Origin: CAYWNK01 sp047639615
GTDB taxonomy: Bacteria > Planctomycetota > UBA1135 > GCA-002686595
DNA: 20,469 bases
Assembly: GCA_047639615.1 (NCBI GenBank)
Contig: JBLIOL010000062.1
Location: 1-20,469, forward strand
Reading direction: 5' to 3'
Shown here piece by piece: positions 1 to 8,400 of this stretch (the stretch's first letter is position 1; every line of letters starts with the position of its first letter). The notes under the pieces are model-generated. The model worked only from the letters and a program-made list of their open reading frames with translations, searched no databases and had not been told where the DNA came from. The position numbers and the translations under genes are program-made.

Positions 1-749
1 CCCTTGAAGATGCCGCTGTTCGGGGTGTGGCCGATGGCGATGAAGATTCCGTCCGTAGGCACCTTGGTGATCTCACCGGTCTTGGTGTCCTTGAGGCTGA
101 CGCTGTCGACTTTGCCGTCGGCGCCTGCGTGAATGTCCGTGGGTGCTTTGTTGAGAGCCCACTCGATCTTCGGGTTGCGCTGGGCGCGATCCACCATGAT
201 CTTGCTGGCGCGGAATTCCTCGCGACGGTGCACGATGGTGACCTTGCTGGCGTAGCGCGTAAGGAAGTTTGCTTCCTCCATGGCGCTGTCGCCGCCGCCG
301 ACCACGAGCACTTCCTTATCGGGGAAGAACGCGCCGTCGCAAGTGGCGCAAGCGGAGACGCCGTGTCCCATGAGCTTGAGCTCGGCGTCGAGGCCGATCA
401 GGCGCGCGGTGGCACCGGTAGAGATAATCACGGACTTGGCGTAGTGCTCGCCGAAGTCGGTGGTCAGCTTGAAGGGGCGCTTGGAGAAGTCCACCTCGAT
501 GATCTCTTCGAACTGGATGCGAGTGCCGAAGCGCTCGGCTTGCGCCTTGAACTGCTCCATCATCTCCGGCCCCATCACACCTTCGGGATAGCCCGGGAAG
601 TTCTCCACATCTGTGGTGATCGTCAGCTGGCCCCCGGGCTGCATGCCCTGAAAGAGGAGCGGCTTCAAGTTGGCGCGCGCGGTGTAGATGGCGGCGGTGT
701 AGCCAGCCGGGCCGGAGCCAATGATGATCACTTCTTCAACGTCGGTCAT
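1..749 (-). CDS. trxB: Thioredoxin reductase, 3' end cut off by the window edge
   Basis: Flavoprotein that uses NADPH to reduce thioredoxin in the cytoplasm. The 249 complete codons in the window translate to MTDVEEVIIIGSGPAGYTAA onward. Visible landmarks are the FAD-binding GSGPAG loop at residues 11-16, the redox-active disulfide CATC at 134-137 followed by DG, the NADPH-binding GGGDSAME at 151-158 and the HRR motif at 174-176 that contacts the NADPH phosphate. This is the order expected of low-molecular-weight bacterial TrxB (about 310-330 residues), so roughly 60-80 C-terminal residues lie left of position 1. The start at 749 is chosen because the FAD strand begins directly after it; no strong Shine-Dalgarno is visible. 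The gene is divergent from the phosphatase gene at 879. Other two-Cys flavoprotein reductases are less likely given the exact CATC motif. Confidence 0.95.
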   Translation of the reverse strand, partial: MTDVEEVIIIGSGPAGYTAAIYTARANLKPLLFQGMQPGGQLTITTDVENFPGYPEGVMGPEMMEQFKAQAERFGTRIQFEEIIEVDFSKRPFKLTTDFGEHYAKSVIISTGATARLIGLDAELKLMGHGVSACATCDGAFFPDKEVLVVGGGDSAMEEANFLTRYASKVTIVHRREEFRASKIMVDRAQRNPKIEWALNKAPTDIHAGADGKVDSVSLKDTKTGEITKVPTDGIFIAIGHTPNSGIFK

Positions 750-878
750 TGCAGGTCTCAGTGGAGTTCTTCAGTCAGCCGGCAGGTGTGCCAGCGGGGG
801 GCCAGTGTAGGCTCCGGCCCCACCTTCTCAAGCAGGCACAAGCATCGCTGGGCCCGCTTACACCCTAGGATTATGGCT
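750..878. promoter_or_regulatory. Divergent spacer between trxB and the phosphatase gene
   Basis: This 129-base spacer must hold the promoters for trxB (leftward) and for the phosphatase gene (rightward), because the two genes diverge. I see no convincing -35/-10 pair. The useful element is AGGA at 867-870, which sits 8 bases before the ATG at 879 but only 2 bases before the ATG at 873, so it favours 879 as the phosphatase start. The role of the spacer is inferred from gene orientation. Confidence 0.45.
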
Positions 879-1925
879 ATGACAGCCAACTCCTCTCGCC
901 CGGCCGGCTCCGAACGCGCCCCACTGGTGGATTTGGGTGAGCGTGTGGCTAGCGCAGCCCGCCTGGCCCTGGCCGAGGCGATCGCTAGCGGCCAAATGGG
1001 CTCCTGGGGCCGTCCCGTGGCCCAGGGCTACTCGGACGTGACCTTTGCCCTGGATGCGGCCACCGAAGCGGCCGTGGATCTCTGGCTCCTTGAGCGCGCC
1101 CGACTGGGCCCGCTCTCGATCTTTACGGAGGACGCCGGCTGGCGCCACATGGGCCCCGGCGCTAGTTCCGGAGCTGACCCCGAGCCCAAGACCCTGCCCG
1201 ATTTCGATCACGGCGGCCCGCGCATCATCATCGATCCGGTGGACGGCACGCGCCATCTGATGTTCGACCTGCGGCCGGCTTGGTGCGTCATCGGACAGGC
1301 CGGCCCCGGTCGAGGCACTCCGCAGCTAGCCGAACTGGAGCACGCCGTATTGGCCGAACTCCCCGACACCCGCGCCGCCATCGGCCGCCGCATGGCCGCC
1401 AGCCGCGGAGCCGGAGCAATCCTCTGGAGCGTGGACGCCGAGGGCCAGCCCCTGGATTCCGAGGCGCCCCTCCGCACGGATTCCGACGACCGCCCCGACT
1501 ACGGCTACTTCCCCTTCTATGGCTACCACCCGGATGTGCGCGCCGGGATTCAGAGCCTGGCCGGCGCCTTCTTCGAGCGCCTAGCCGAGCACGAGCAAGC
1601 CGACGTTGCCCACTGCTACGACGACCAGTACATCGCCAGCGGCGGCCAGTTAGCGCTGCTCTGCCTAGGCACCTACCGCATGATCTGCGACCCGCGCCCG
1701 CTGGTGGCCGCACGCCGCGGACGCGCGACCCAGACGGCCAAGCCCTACGACTTGGCAGGCGCCGTGCTGATCGCACGCGAAGCCGGCGCGGTAGTCCTCG
1801 ACCTAAATGGCGACGACCTCAATGTGCCCCTCGATGGCAGCACCGAAGTCGGCTTCGCCGCCTTTGCCAACCCAGCGACACGCACCAAGCTCTGGCCACA
1901 CCTAAACGCCACGCTCAAGCCATAA
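879..1925 (+). CDS. Inositol monophosphatase-family phosphatase
   Basis: Metal-dependent sugar or inositol phosphatase of the IMPase/FBPase/CysQ superfamily; substrate unknown, cytoplasmic. Counting from the ATG at 879 (348 residues), the metal and catalytic residues stand in family order: TED at 83-85 (the Glu of the first motif), the signature IIIDPVDGT ending at 124 with Asp119 and Asp122, and a C-terminal YDLAGAVLIAREAGAVV with Asp291, equivalent to the usual WDxAAG motif. The protein is longer than typical IMPases (about 260-280 residues), with an extra loop between Glu84 and Asp119 and an extended N-terminus. The frame stays open leftward through the antisense of trxB, but that part is a shadow; the AGGA at 867-870 supports 879 over the in-frame ATG at 873. 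A histidinol-phosphatase or PAP-phosphatase role cannot be excluded. Confidence 0.85.
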   Translation: MTANSSRPAGSERAPLVDLGERVASAARLALAEAIASGQMGSWGRPVAQGYSDVTFALDAATEAAVDLWLLERARLGPLSIFTEDAGWRHMGPGASSGADPEPKTLPDFDHGGPRIIIDPVDGTRHLMFDLRPAWCVIGQAGPGRGTPQLAELEHAVLAELPDTRAAIGRRMAASRGAGAILWSVDAEGQPLDSEAPLRTDSDDRPDYGYFPFYGYHPDVRAGIQSLAGAFFERLAEHEQADVAHCYDDQYIASGGQLALLCLGTYRMICDPRPLVAARRGRATQTAKPYDLAGAVLIAREAGAVVLDLNGDDLNVPLDGSTEVGFAAFANPATRTKLWPHLNATLKP

Positions 1926-1927
1926 CC

Positions 1928-1962
1928 CGTGGTGATTTTGTTCCTGGCACCGTACCACCACG
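1928..1962. repeat. Inverted repeat after the phosphatase stop
   Basis: CGTGGTG at 1928-1934 and its exact reverse complement CACCACG at 1956-1962 are separated by 21 bases, just after the phosphatase stop and before the SGNH gene. There is no following T-run, so it is not a standard intrinsic terminator. It could be a weak RNA hairpin or an operator, or chance. Confidence 0.25.
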
Positions 1963-1992
1963 CTTACAGGGCACATGCGCTAGCATGACACC

Positions 1993-3183
1993 ATGCGCGC
2001 CCGCCTCGCTATCAGTCTGCTGGCCCTCCTCATCGGAACGGCCGTCGCCGATCAGTGGGTTGCCCCGCGCGTGATCGGGGATTACCTGCCATCAGCACCC
2101 TTCGGTGAGGTGCGTGATCCCGAGCAAATCGAGCGCCTGCAAGCGCGCATCGAGAAGTTGCTAGAGCGCGCAAAAACGGGTAAACCGCCCAGGCCTCGCG
2201 CAGTGAACGGCTTCGACCGAGACCTAGGTTGGAGCAACCATCTCGGTTGGGTGGACCAGGGCGAGCACATTGTCCATGTCGGCTCCAGGGGTACTCGCGG
2301 AAAGGCGCACTACGCGGAACAGAGCCCAGTGGGCAGCACCCGCGTGCTCTGCGTAGGCGACTCCTTCGTCTGGGGCTCGGAAGTTAGCGACGAGCAGACC
2401 TGGCCTCACATTCTCGAACAGCACCCAGGTATCGAAGCACCCAACCTAGCCGTCGGCGGCTACGGCCTCGACCAAACCCTGCTGCGCCTGCGCAAGGAGG
2501 GCGCTGCCATGCGTCCCGACGTCGTCATCTTCGGCTGCATGCTCGCAAGCGCAGGCCGGCATGGCAATCGCATCCCAGGCCGCCTGACGCCGAGCGCCCC
2601 GAGCCCGCAGGTGAAGCCTCGCTTCTACATGCAGGGCGATCAACTCCAACTCCTGCCACCCCCTTACCCCGACGAGCTGAGCTTGATGGAGGCGGTTCTG
2701 TCAGGGCAGACCCTGCACGACCTAGCCGATCACGAGGTCTGGAGCGACCCGGCCCCCTGGCTGCCAAGCTCCTTCTTCTTCACCTACCAGGCGACTCAAG
2801 CGGCCCTCGATGCACGCACGTCCGAGTTCATTTGGAGCGACCTGGACTCCGAGTGCATACAAGTAACCCTAGCTCTGATAGAGGCCCTGCACGCGGAAGC
2901 GCGGGCGATCGGCGCAAAGCGCAGCCTCTTCCTGCTCTTCCCCAGCCGCGGCGCACTCGCAGAAGTGGAGCGCGGCGAGCCGCGCTACTGGGCTCCAGCC
3001 CTGGCGCAGGTGGAGGGCCCCTATTTGGACGTGACAGACGCCCTGCTGCAGTCCATGCAACCCGACAAGCCAGGCGGCTCCCCACGCGCCACCCTCAGCG
3101 AGCTCTACAGCCAGGTCCATCTCTCGTACCTGGGCAATCGCATGGTGGCCAAGGCGCTTTTGACCTGGTTGCGAGAAGACTGA
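1993..3183 (+). CDS. Exported SGNH/GDSL-hydrolase-like protein
   Basis: A 396-residue protein with an N-terminal signal peptide or anchor (MRARLAISLLALLIGTAVAD), a charged helical stretch at about 40-62, then an SGNH-fold domain. Block I is VLCVGDSFVWGSE with the candidate nucleophile Ser124. Block II is NLAVGGYGLDQ with Gly155/Gly156. Near the C-terminus VHLSYLGNRMVAKAL supplies His376. SGNH enzymes cleave esters, often acyl or acetyl groups on glycans, in the envelope. Two usual features are not evident: the Asp of the DxxH motif is Ser373, and the block III Gly-x-Asn is not seen after PDVVIFG (residues 175-181). It may therefore work as a Ser-His dyad, or not be an esterase. The gene lies 67 bases after the phosphatase gene and 58 before the glpD-like gene on the same strand, so co-transcription is possible. 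The substrate is not predictable. Confidence 0.75.
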   Translation: MRARLAISLLALLIGTAVADQWVAPRVIGDYLPSAPFGEVRDPEQIERLQARIEKLLERAKTGKPPRPRAVNGFDRDLGWSNHLGWVDQGEHIVHVGSRGTRGKAHYAEQSPVGSTRVLCVGDSFVWGSEVSDEQTWPHILEQHPGIEAPNLAVGGYGLDQTLLRLRKEGAAMRPDVVIFGCMLASAGRHGNRIPGRLTPSAPSPQVKPRFYMQGDQLQLLPPPYPDELSLMEAVLSGQTLHDLADHEVWSDPAPWLPSSFFFTYQATQAALDARTSEFIWSDLDSECIQVTLALIEALHAEARAIGAKRSLFLLFPSRGALAEVERGEPRYWAPALAQVEGPYLDVTDALLQSMQPDKPGGSPRATLSELYSQVHLSYLGNRMVAKALLTWLRED

Positions 3184-3241
3184 GCAACTGCTTTCTCGTT
3201 GGTTGCTTCCGGAGCACCAATCCGCAAGGCTGCTGCCAGTC

Positions 3242-4420
3242 ATGCAGTCCCAGTCCAGCACCGACGTGATCGTCATCGGCGCGGGTATCCAAGGCGTGGG
3301 CGTTGCCCAAGCCCTGGCCGCCGCCGGTCGTCGCGTGATTTTGCTGGAGTCCCACAGCCCCGCGGCGGGCACCTCCTCACGCTCGAGCAAGCTGATCCAC
3401 GGCGGCCTGCGCTACCTCGAGACCATGCAGTTCGGCTTGGTCTTCGAGTCCCTCGCCGAACGCGCCACCCTGCTGCGCATCGCTCCGCATCTGGTGCGTC
3501 TCGTACCCTTCCACATTCCGGTCTACCGCAGCACCTCGCGCCGGCCGCGCACGATTCGCGCCGGACTCAGCCTCTACGCCCTGCTCGGCAAACTGCGTCA
3601 GGACACACGCTTCAGCACGATCCCAAAGCAGGCCTGGCCACTGCTCGACGGCCTGCGCACGGATGGCTTGCAAGCCGTCTTCCGTTACCACGATGGGCAG
3701 ACGGACGACGCCGCACTCTGCCGCGCGGTCTTGGCCTCAGCCAAGGAGCTCGGCGCGATCTGCCAACTCGAGACCGAGATGGTCGCGGCACGCCGCGAGA
3801 CGGACCATTGGGTCGTGTCCTACCGTGACGGGTCCGAGGTCAAAGAGCACACCGCCAAGGCCCTGGTCAACGCCACCGGACCCTGGGCCCACAGCGTGCT
3901 CGACCGCATCCGCCCAACCCAGCTCGGCCCAGAGATCGATCTGGTCGCTGGCACCCACATCGAGCTCAGCGGCTGTCCGGAGCAAGGCATCTACTACACG
4001 GAAAACCCTACGGATCAACGTGCGGTCTTCAGCATGCCCTGGCACGGCCACACCCTGGTTGGCACCACCGAACAGCCTTACAAGGGCGACCCGCGAGCCA
4101 TTGCACCCACCCCGGAAGAGATCCAGTACCTGCTCGATACCCAGCGCCACTACTTCCCAGCCTGGGATGGGGAGGTGCTCGATTCCTGGGCCGGACTGCG
4201 CGTGCTGCCGCGCGGCACAGGTCGCGCCTTCAACCGCACGCGCGAGGTCACCCTGGCCTGCGACGACGCCGCTAAGCCCAGCCTGATCACGCTCTACGGC
4301 GGCAAGCTCACCGGCTACCGCGCCACCGCCGAGAAGGTCGAACGACGCCTGCGTCCGACCCTGGGCAAGCTCGAACGCGTGGCCGACACGCGCACGTTGC
4401 GCCTACCGGAACTCAGCTAG
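3242..4420 (+). CDS. glpD: FAD-dependent glycerol-3-phosphate dehydrogenase-like protein, short form
   Basis: Oxidises sn-glycerol-3-phosphate to dihydroxyacetone phosphate, normally at the inner face of the membrane with electrons passing to quinone. Evidence from the ATG at 3242 (392 residues): the dinucleotide fold DVIVIGAGIQGVGVAQAL with GAGIQG at 13-18 and Glu36 ending the second strand; the GlpD signature SSKLIHGGLRYLE at 48-60; and the late FAD-contacting YGGKLTGYRATAEK. After that motif only about 30 residues remain, whereas typical GlpD (about 500-550 residues) carries a further helical C-terminal domain, so this is a short variant. A TTG at 3203 would add 13 residues but lies before the fold begins; AAGG at 3226-3229 is a distant possible ribosome site for the ATG. 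Another DAO-family oxidoreductase is possible, but the LIHGGLRYLE signature argues strongly for the GlpD/GlpA type. The gene converges on the histidine kinase gene with a 4-base overlap. Confidence 0.85.
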   Translation: MQSQSSTDVIVIGAGIQGVGVAQALAAAGRRVILLESHSPAAGTSSRSSKLIHGGLRYLETMQFGLVFESLAERATLLRIAPHLVRLVPFHIPVYRSTSRRPRTIRAGLSLYALLGKLRQDTRFSTIPKQAWPLLDGLRTDGLQAVFRYHDGQTDDAALCRAVLASAKELGAICQLETEMVAARRETDHWVVSYRDGSEVKEHTAKALVNATGPWAHSVLDRIRPTQLGPEIDLVAGTHIELSGCPEQGIYYTENPTDQRAVFSMPWHGHTLVGTTEQPYKGDPRAIAPTPEEIQYLLDTQRHYFPAWDGEVLDSWAGLRVLPRGTGRAFNRTREVTLACDDAAKPSLITLYGGKLTGYRATAEKVERRLRPTLGKLERVADTRTLRLPELS

Positions 4421-5103
4421 TAGAACTCGACGCGCACCACGAGACCCGGCTGCGCGTCGCGCAGCGCGAGACTTCCACCGTGCAAGCGCGCGATACGCTC
4501 GGCGATAGCGAGGCCCATGCCGGCGCCCGGGGGGTTGCTGGCGCCAACGAAGCGACGGAAAGGCAGACACGCTAGCTGCCTACGTTCCGCACTGAGCCCC
4601 GGTCCTCCATCGCGAACCTCGAAGCTGATGCCCGCGGAGTCCTGAGACACGCTGACGATCGGCTCGTCGGTCTTCCCGTACAGCACCGCGTTGCGCAGCA
4701 ACTCGCGCAGCAGTCGCGCCAAGAGCTGCGGGTCCCCGCAGAGCTCGAGGGTCTGGCCCGTAGCCTGCGCCCGCAGCTGCGGCTCAGCCTCGGCCACCTG
4801 CTGCAGTAGATCGGCCACCGGCACGCGCACACTTTGCTCCGGTTCCTCGGGCAAGCGGCACCAATCAAGGAAGCAACAAAGGCGCATGCTTAGCTCCTCG
4901 GCGGAGGTCACCAAGCAGCCGAGGCTCTCGGCCGCTTGCTCGTCGAGCTCCGTCCCCAGGTCCTCGCGCAAGAGCGCCGCGAAGCCGCTGACCTTGCTCG
5001 CCGGTCCGCCCACGTCGTGGGCGAGGGCATACCCTAGCTCACGAATAAGGCTTCGCATGCGTGCATCATCCAGCACACCGCGAAGCCCATCCGAGTCGCC
5101 CAT
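4417..5103 (-). CDS. Soluble sensorless histidine kinase
   Basis: A 228-residue protein containing only the transmitter core of a two-component kinase, so cytoplasmic. The dimerisation helix has the phospho-acceptor His29 in LAHDVGGPASKVSGFAAL. The catalytic ATPase domain shows an N box (LLRELLRNAVLYG, Asn138), a G1 box (VRDGGPGLS, 164-171) and a G2 box (GAGMGLAIAERIARLHGGSL, 193-212). There is no transmembrane segment, PAS or GAF domain before His29, so input must come from a partner. Cysteines are frequent: Cys63, Cys76, Cys77 and Cys82 in the second half of the dimerisation hairpin, plus Cys122 and Cys179. No response regulator is adjacent. The gene starts 12 bases after the ferredoxin gene and is probably co-transcribed with it; a redox input is an inference. 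Its stop codon overlaps that of the convergent glpD-like gene. Confidence 0.88.
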   Translation of the reverse strand: MGDSDGLRGVLDDARMRSLIRELGYALAHDVGGPASKVSGFAALLREDLGTELDEQAAESLGCLVTSAEELSMRLCCFLDWCRLPEEPEQSVRVPVADLLQQVAEAEPQLRAQATGQTLELCGDPQLLARLLRELLRNAVLYGKTDEPIVSVSQDSAGISFEVRDGGPGLSAERRQLACLPFRRFVGASNPPGAGMGLAIAERIARLHGGSLALRDAQPGLVVRVEFY

Positions 5104-5115
5104 GACAGCGTCCGA

Positions 5116-5400
5116 CTAAACGTCGGCGGGACGCAGGGTCACGTCCCCCGAGATCACCATCTTGCAACCCAAGCGAGCGTTCGACTCGCTGGTGCACATC
5201 TCGACGGTTTCCATCTCTTCGTCTTCGGCGGGGCTCAAGCTCTCCGCGCCGGCTTCAACCACCACGCAGCAGGTGCCGCAGCTTCCGACCGTGCAACCAA
5301 AGGCCTGGGGCGTCTCATTGGCCTGGGCGTAGTCGAGCAGGACGGTCCCAGAGGGGACCTCGAAGGTGTCGCCGGTCTTGGAAAAGGTGATGGTAGGCAT
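5116..5400 (-). CDS. [2Fe-2S] plant/adrenodoxin-type ferredoxin
   Basis: Small 94-residue electron carrier starting MPTITFSKTGDTFEVPSG, a typical beta-grasp N-terminus. Cluster ligands are visible as Cys36-x4-Cys41-x2-Cys44 (FGCTVGSCGTC) and Cys79 in RLGCKM. Two extra cysteines, Cys45 and Cys69, are present. The acidic stretch at about 58-67 (PAEDEEMETV) would suit docking to a reductase. The frame extends upstream to an ATG at 5475, but those 25 residues lie before the fold and look like untranslated leader, so 5400 is chosen; no clear Shine-Dalgarno precedes it. It follows the transglutaminase-like paralogue by 82 bases and precedes the histidine kinase by 12. Partner reductase and acceptor are unknown. 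Confidence 0.9.
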   Translation of the reverse strand: MPTITFSKTGDTFEVPSGTVLLDYAQANETPQAFGCTVGSCGTCCVVVEAGAESLSPAEDEEMETVEMCTSESNARLGCKMVISGDVTLRPADV

Positions 5401-5482
5401 GGGTCGGGGGCAGAGAGTTCTGGAGAGGAGTTCGTACTTGAGCGCAGAGCCTAGGCTAGCCGAGCCTCCAGGCAAAGCCCCA

Positions 5483-8400
5483 TCACGGCAGCTCCTTCAG
5501 ACGCACCGGGCTGGATTCCTCGCGCTCTAGCTCTCCGGCCCGATCCAGGAAGGCCGCCATTTCCGCGGGTTCCACGGTCAGGCCGCGCACCACGAAGATG
5601 CGCGTCACATCCAGGACGCCATCCACGCCCACAGTGGCCTCCAGGAGGTGTTTGTAGCCCTCCCGCTCCGCCAGGAAACCCGCCGGGCCGGCCTCCACCT
5701 CCCAGTGCTCGCCGGTCTCCACGCGCACCCGCACACGGGCGCGATTGGAGGCGCGCATGGCGAGCATCCAGTTGCGCCGGGCCGGGCCCAGGGAGGTGGA
5801 GAGTCCGGTAGGCGGCAAGCGCAAGGACATCTGAGCCCCAGAGGTCGTGCGCTGGACAGCGTCCGGAGCCTGGCCGCTGAACTCCAAGGAGAAGCTCTGC
5901 GACTGGGAGTCCGAAGCCAATGCGGGCACGTTCCAGGTGGCCAAGTCCATGCCGGGCACGAGGCTGCCGACGATGCTGCGAGCGAAACGGTCACGTTGGT
6001 TGGCAGGCGCCTGACGCAGCTGCTCGAGCAGCACCGCTCCCTGCTCTGTGGTCACGGCGATAGTTCCCTGCACCAGGGCCGAACCATCGGCTGCCAAGCG
6101 CCAAGTCAGGTCCAGGTCCACATCCCATTCCCGCTCCAAGCCGGTGCTGGGTAGGTCCTCGTGGCGGTAGCCAGCCTGCCCTACGAGCACGACCTTGACC
6201 CCAGCCAGGTTGCCCGGCACATAAGCGAAAGGAGTACCACGCGAGATCGGCATGACCTGCCAGAGCACCTGCTCAGCATCGGGACCACCGATGCGCAGCA
6301 CCGGACGATCGAGCCCGTTTGCATAGGCGAAGGGCTGGACGGGGTTTTGGTCCAGAGCTGCCGACACGGGCCGCTCCATGAGCCCCATCTCCACGGGCAC
6401 GCCCGCGCGATCGAGCAGAATCTGATAGAGGAAGATCGGATTGCCCCGACGCAGATACCAAACGCCTCCGGGGAAGGGGTTTCCGCGGAAGTCGATGGTA
6501 CGTTCCTCGAGCGCATCCCACAGAGCGCGCGCCTTGTCAGCCATAGGCTCCGGCCAAGTGCGCGACGCCAGGAACTCATCCAGCTCGAGCGCCAGATCCG
6601 CGGGGCACTCGGAGAGATCCTCCAACCTCCCGCGCCAGTTCTCCACGATCACATCCAGGTCCTGGTCCGAACCGTATTGAGCCCAGGGCAGGATCTCCAC
6701 GTAGGAAGGCATGAACGCTTCTTGCGCCACTCGCGGCCGATCGTCCGCGCGCAACACGTGGATGGTTCCACCCTCCACACGGCGCGCCTCACGGCGCCCA
6801 TCAAAGTGACCCGTGCGCAATTCGCCGCCCAAACTATCAGGTACGAAGACCGCGTAGTAGCTGCGCACGAAGGGCTTCTCGAGGGAGCAGAAGCTCCAAC
6901 GGCCCAACTGCGGAACGTTGCCGCGTCCGCCGCCGAAGCGTTGGTCGTAGATCAACTCGACCGCGTCGCCGGGATCCAAGGAGGGCATCACCCACTTGCC
7001 ATCCACCTGCACAGGCTCCGCGATCCCGCCGCCCTTCTGCAGCACACGCGCCAGGCGCGCGCGCCCATTCGCGGCGCGCTCGTGCAACTCCTCGGTTCCC
7101 TTGCGATCCAAGGCCACCGTCAAGGAGTGCGTGCGCTCCGCCCCCGATCCGTCCGGATAGAGGTAGATCAAGCCCGCATCGAGGGCCTCCGCCGTGGACG
7201 CATCGCTCGCGCCGGCGGCCGCCGCCAAGGCTTCCGAAGCATCCGCCGCCATGGCTTCGAAGAACAGGCTGGCCGGATCCTCAATGCCGAGCGCCGCGCC
7301 TGCCTCACGGGCCCAGGGGTCGCCGGGTAGGAACTCCAAGTAACGCGCGAGCGCAGCCCGCGCCGGACCGTCCTCGCCGTGCTCCAGGTGGTAGCTAGCC
7401 AGGGCTCGCCACACATGCGGCAGCCCCGGATACTCCTGCGCGCGCTCGCGCAAGCGCTCGAGTAGAGCCTCCTGCGCATCGACCACGCTCAGGGCCGCCA
7501 ACTCAAAAGCCCGTCCGCGAGCATCCGCCGGCCGTTGCTGTCGCCAGCGCCTAGCCACATCCAAGAGCACTGTCCGGCGCGGGTCGCCGGGCTTCTCTGC
7601 CAAGCTGGCCAACACCAGGGAGCGCACGCTTTGATTCGCGCCGTTCAGCACCAGGGCTTGCCAAGCCAACTCCAGGGCCCCCGAGCGGTCGCCCGCTTGT
7701 TCGAGTAGCGAAGCCAGCGTCGCACGCGCGCGCGGGTGATCCGGGAAGCTCTCGGCAGTATCCAGGAGCGCCTCCTGACCGAGGCTGCCCACGGGGTCCA
7801 AGTCCAGGAGCACACTGATGCGCGAGAGCCGCAGGAGCGGCATGTCCACCACGCTCGCCTGCAGGCTGTCCCAGATGCTGAGCGCAGCCGCCGGCTGATC
7901 CTCTGCAAGCAAGCGCTTGATACGCTCCAAGTGCACGCGTAAACGCACGCCGCCCAACTGCTCCAGCTCCGCCTCTACCTCGAGCAGCCTGCGCCGCAGA
8001 ATCTCCTCGGGCAGGTGATCGCAGGTCGCGAGCACGCGGTGACGTTCGTTCAGAAAAACAGCGCGAGCACGCTCGCTAGCACCCTCGTGCGAAGCGAGCG
8101 CCAGTGCTCGGTCCGCTCGTCCCAGGCCTGCCGCCCGGCGCACGGCCAAGGCCGGCGCCAACTCATGCTCAGGCAGTGCACGCTCAGGAGCCGCCTCGAG
8201 CTCGCCCAAGGCAGCCCCTTCGCTGAGCACCTCCGGCGCCGCACCCAACGCAGCTGACCAGCACTCGACCTCCAAGGGTTGTCCTTCGTCATCGACGAAA
8301 CGCGCAGCCACACCCCCATCCACCGTAGGCAGACTCAGCAGCAGCGTGCTCCAAGCCTCCTGCTCCAGGTTGACGCGCACGCGCAGCCTGCGCGGCGTCC

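Noticed and set aside
27..872. Open plus-strand frame running from the left edge into the phosphatase gene, as if one 632-residue protein
   Set aside because: Its first part is the antisense of trxB, whose minus-strand product has every TrxB motif; the phosphatase fold begins only after 879.
5401..5475. N-terminal extension of the ferredoxin to an ATG at 5475
   Set aside because: The 25 added residues precede the beta-grasp fold and do not look like a targeting signal; the ATG at 5400 gives a standard-length ferredoxin.
6161..7330. Plus-strand open frame of 389 codons opposite the second transglutaminase-like gene
   Set aside because: No recognisable domain; it lies entirely inside a minus-strand gene with TPR and DUF3857 similarity and a perfect ribosome site, so it is a high-GC shadow.
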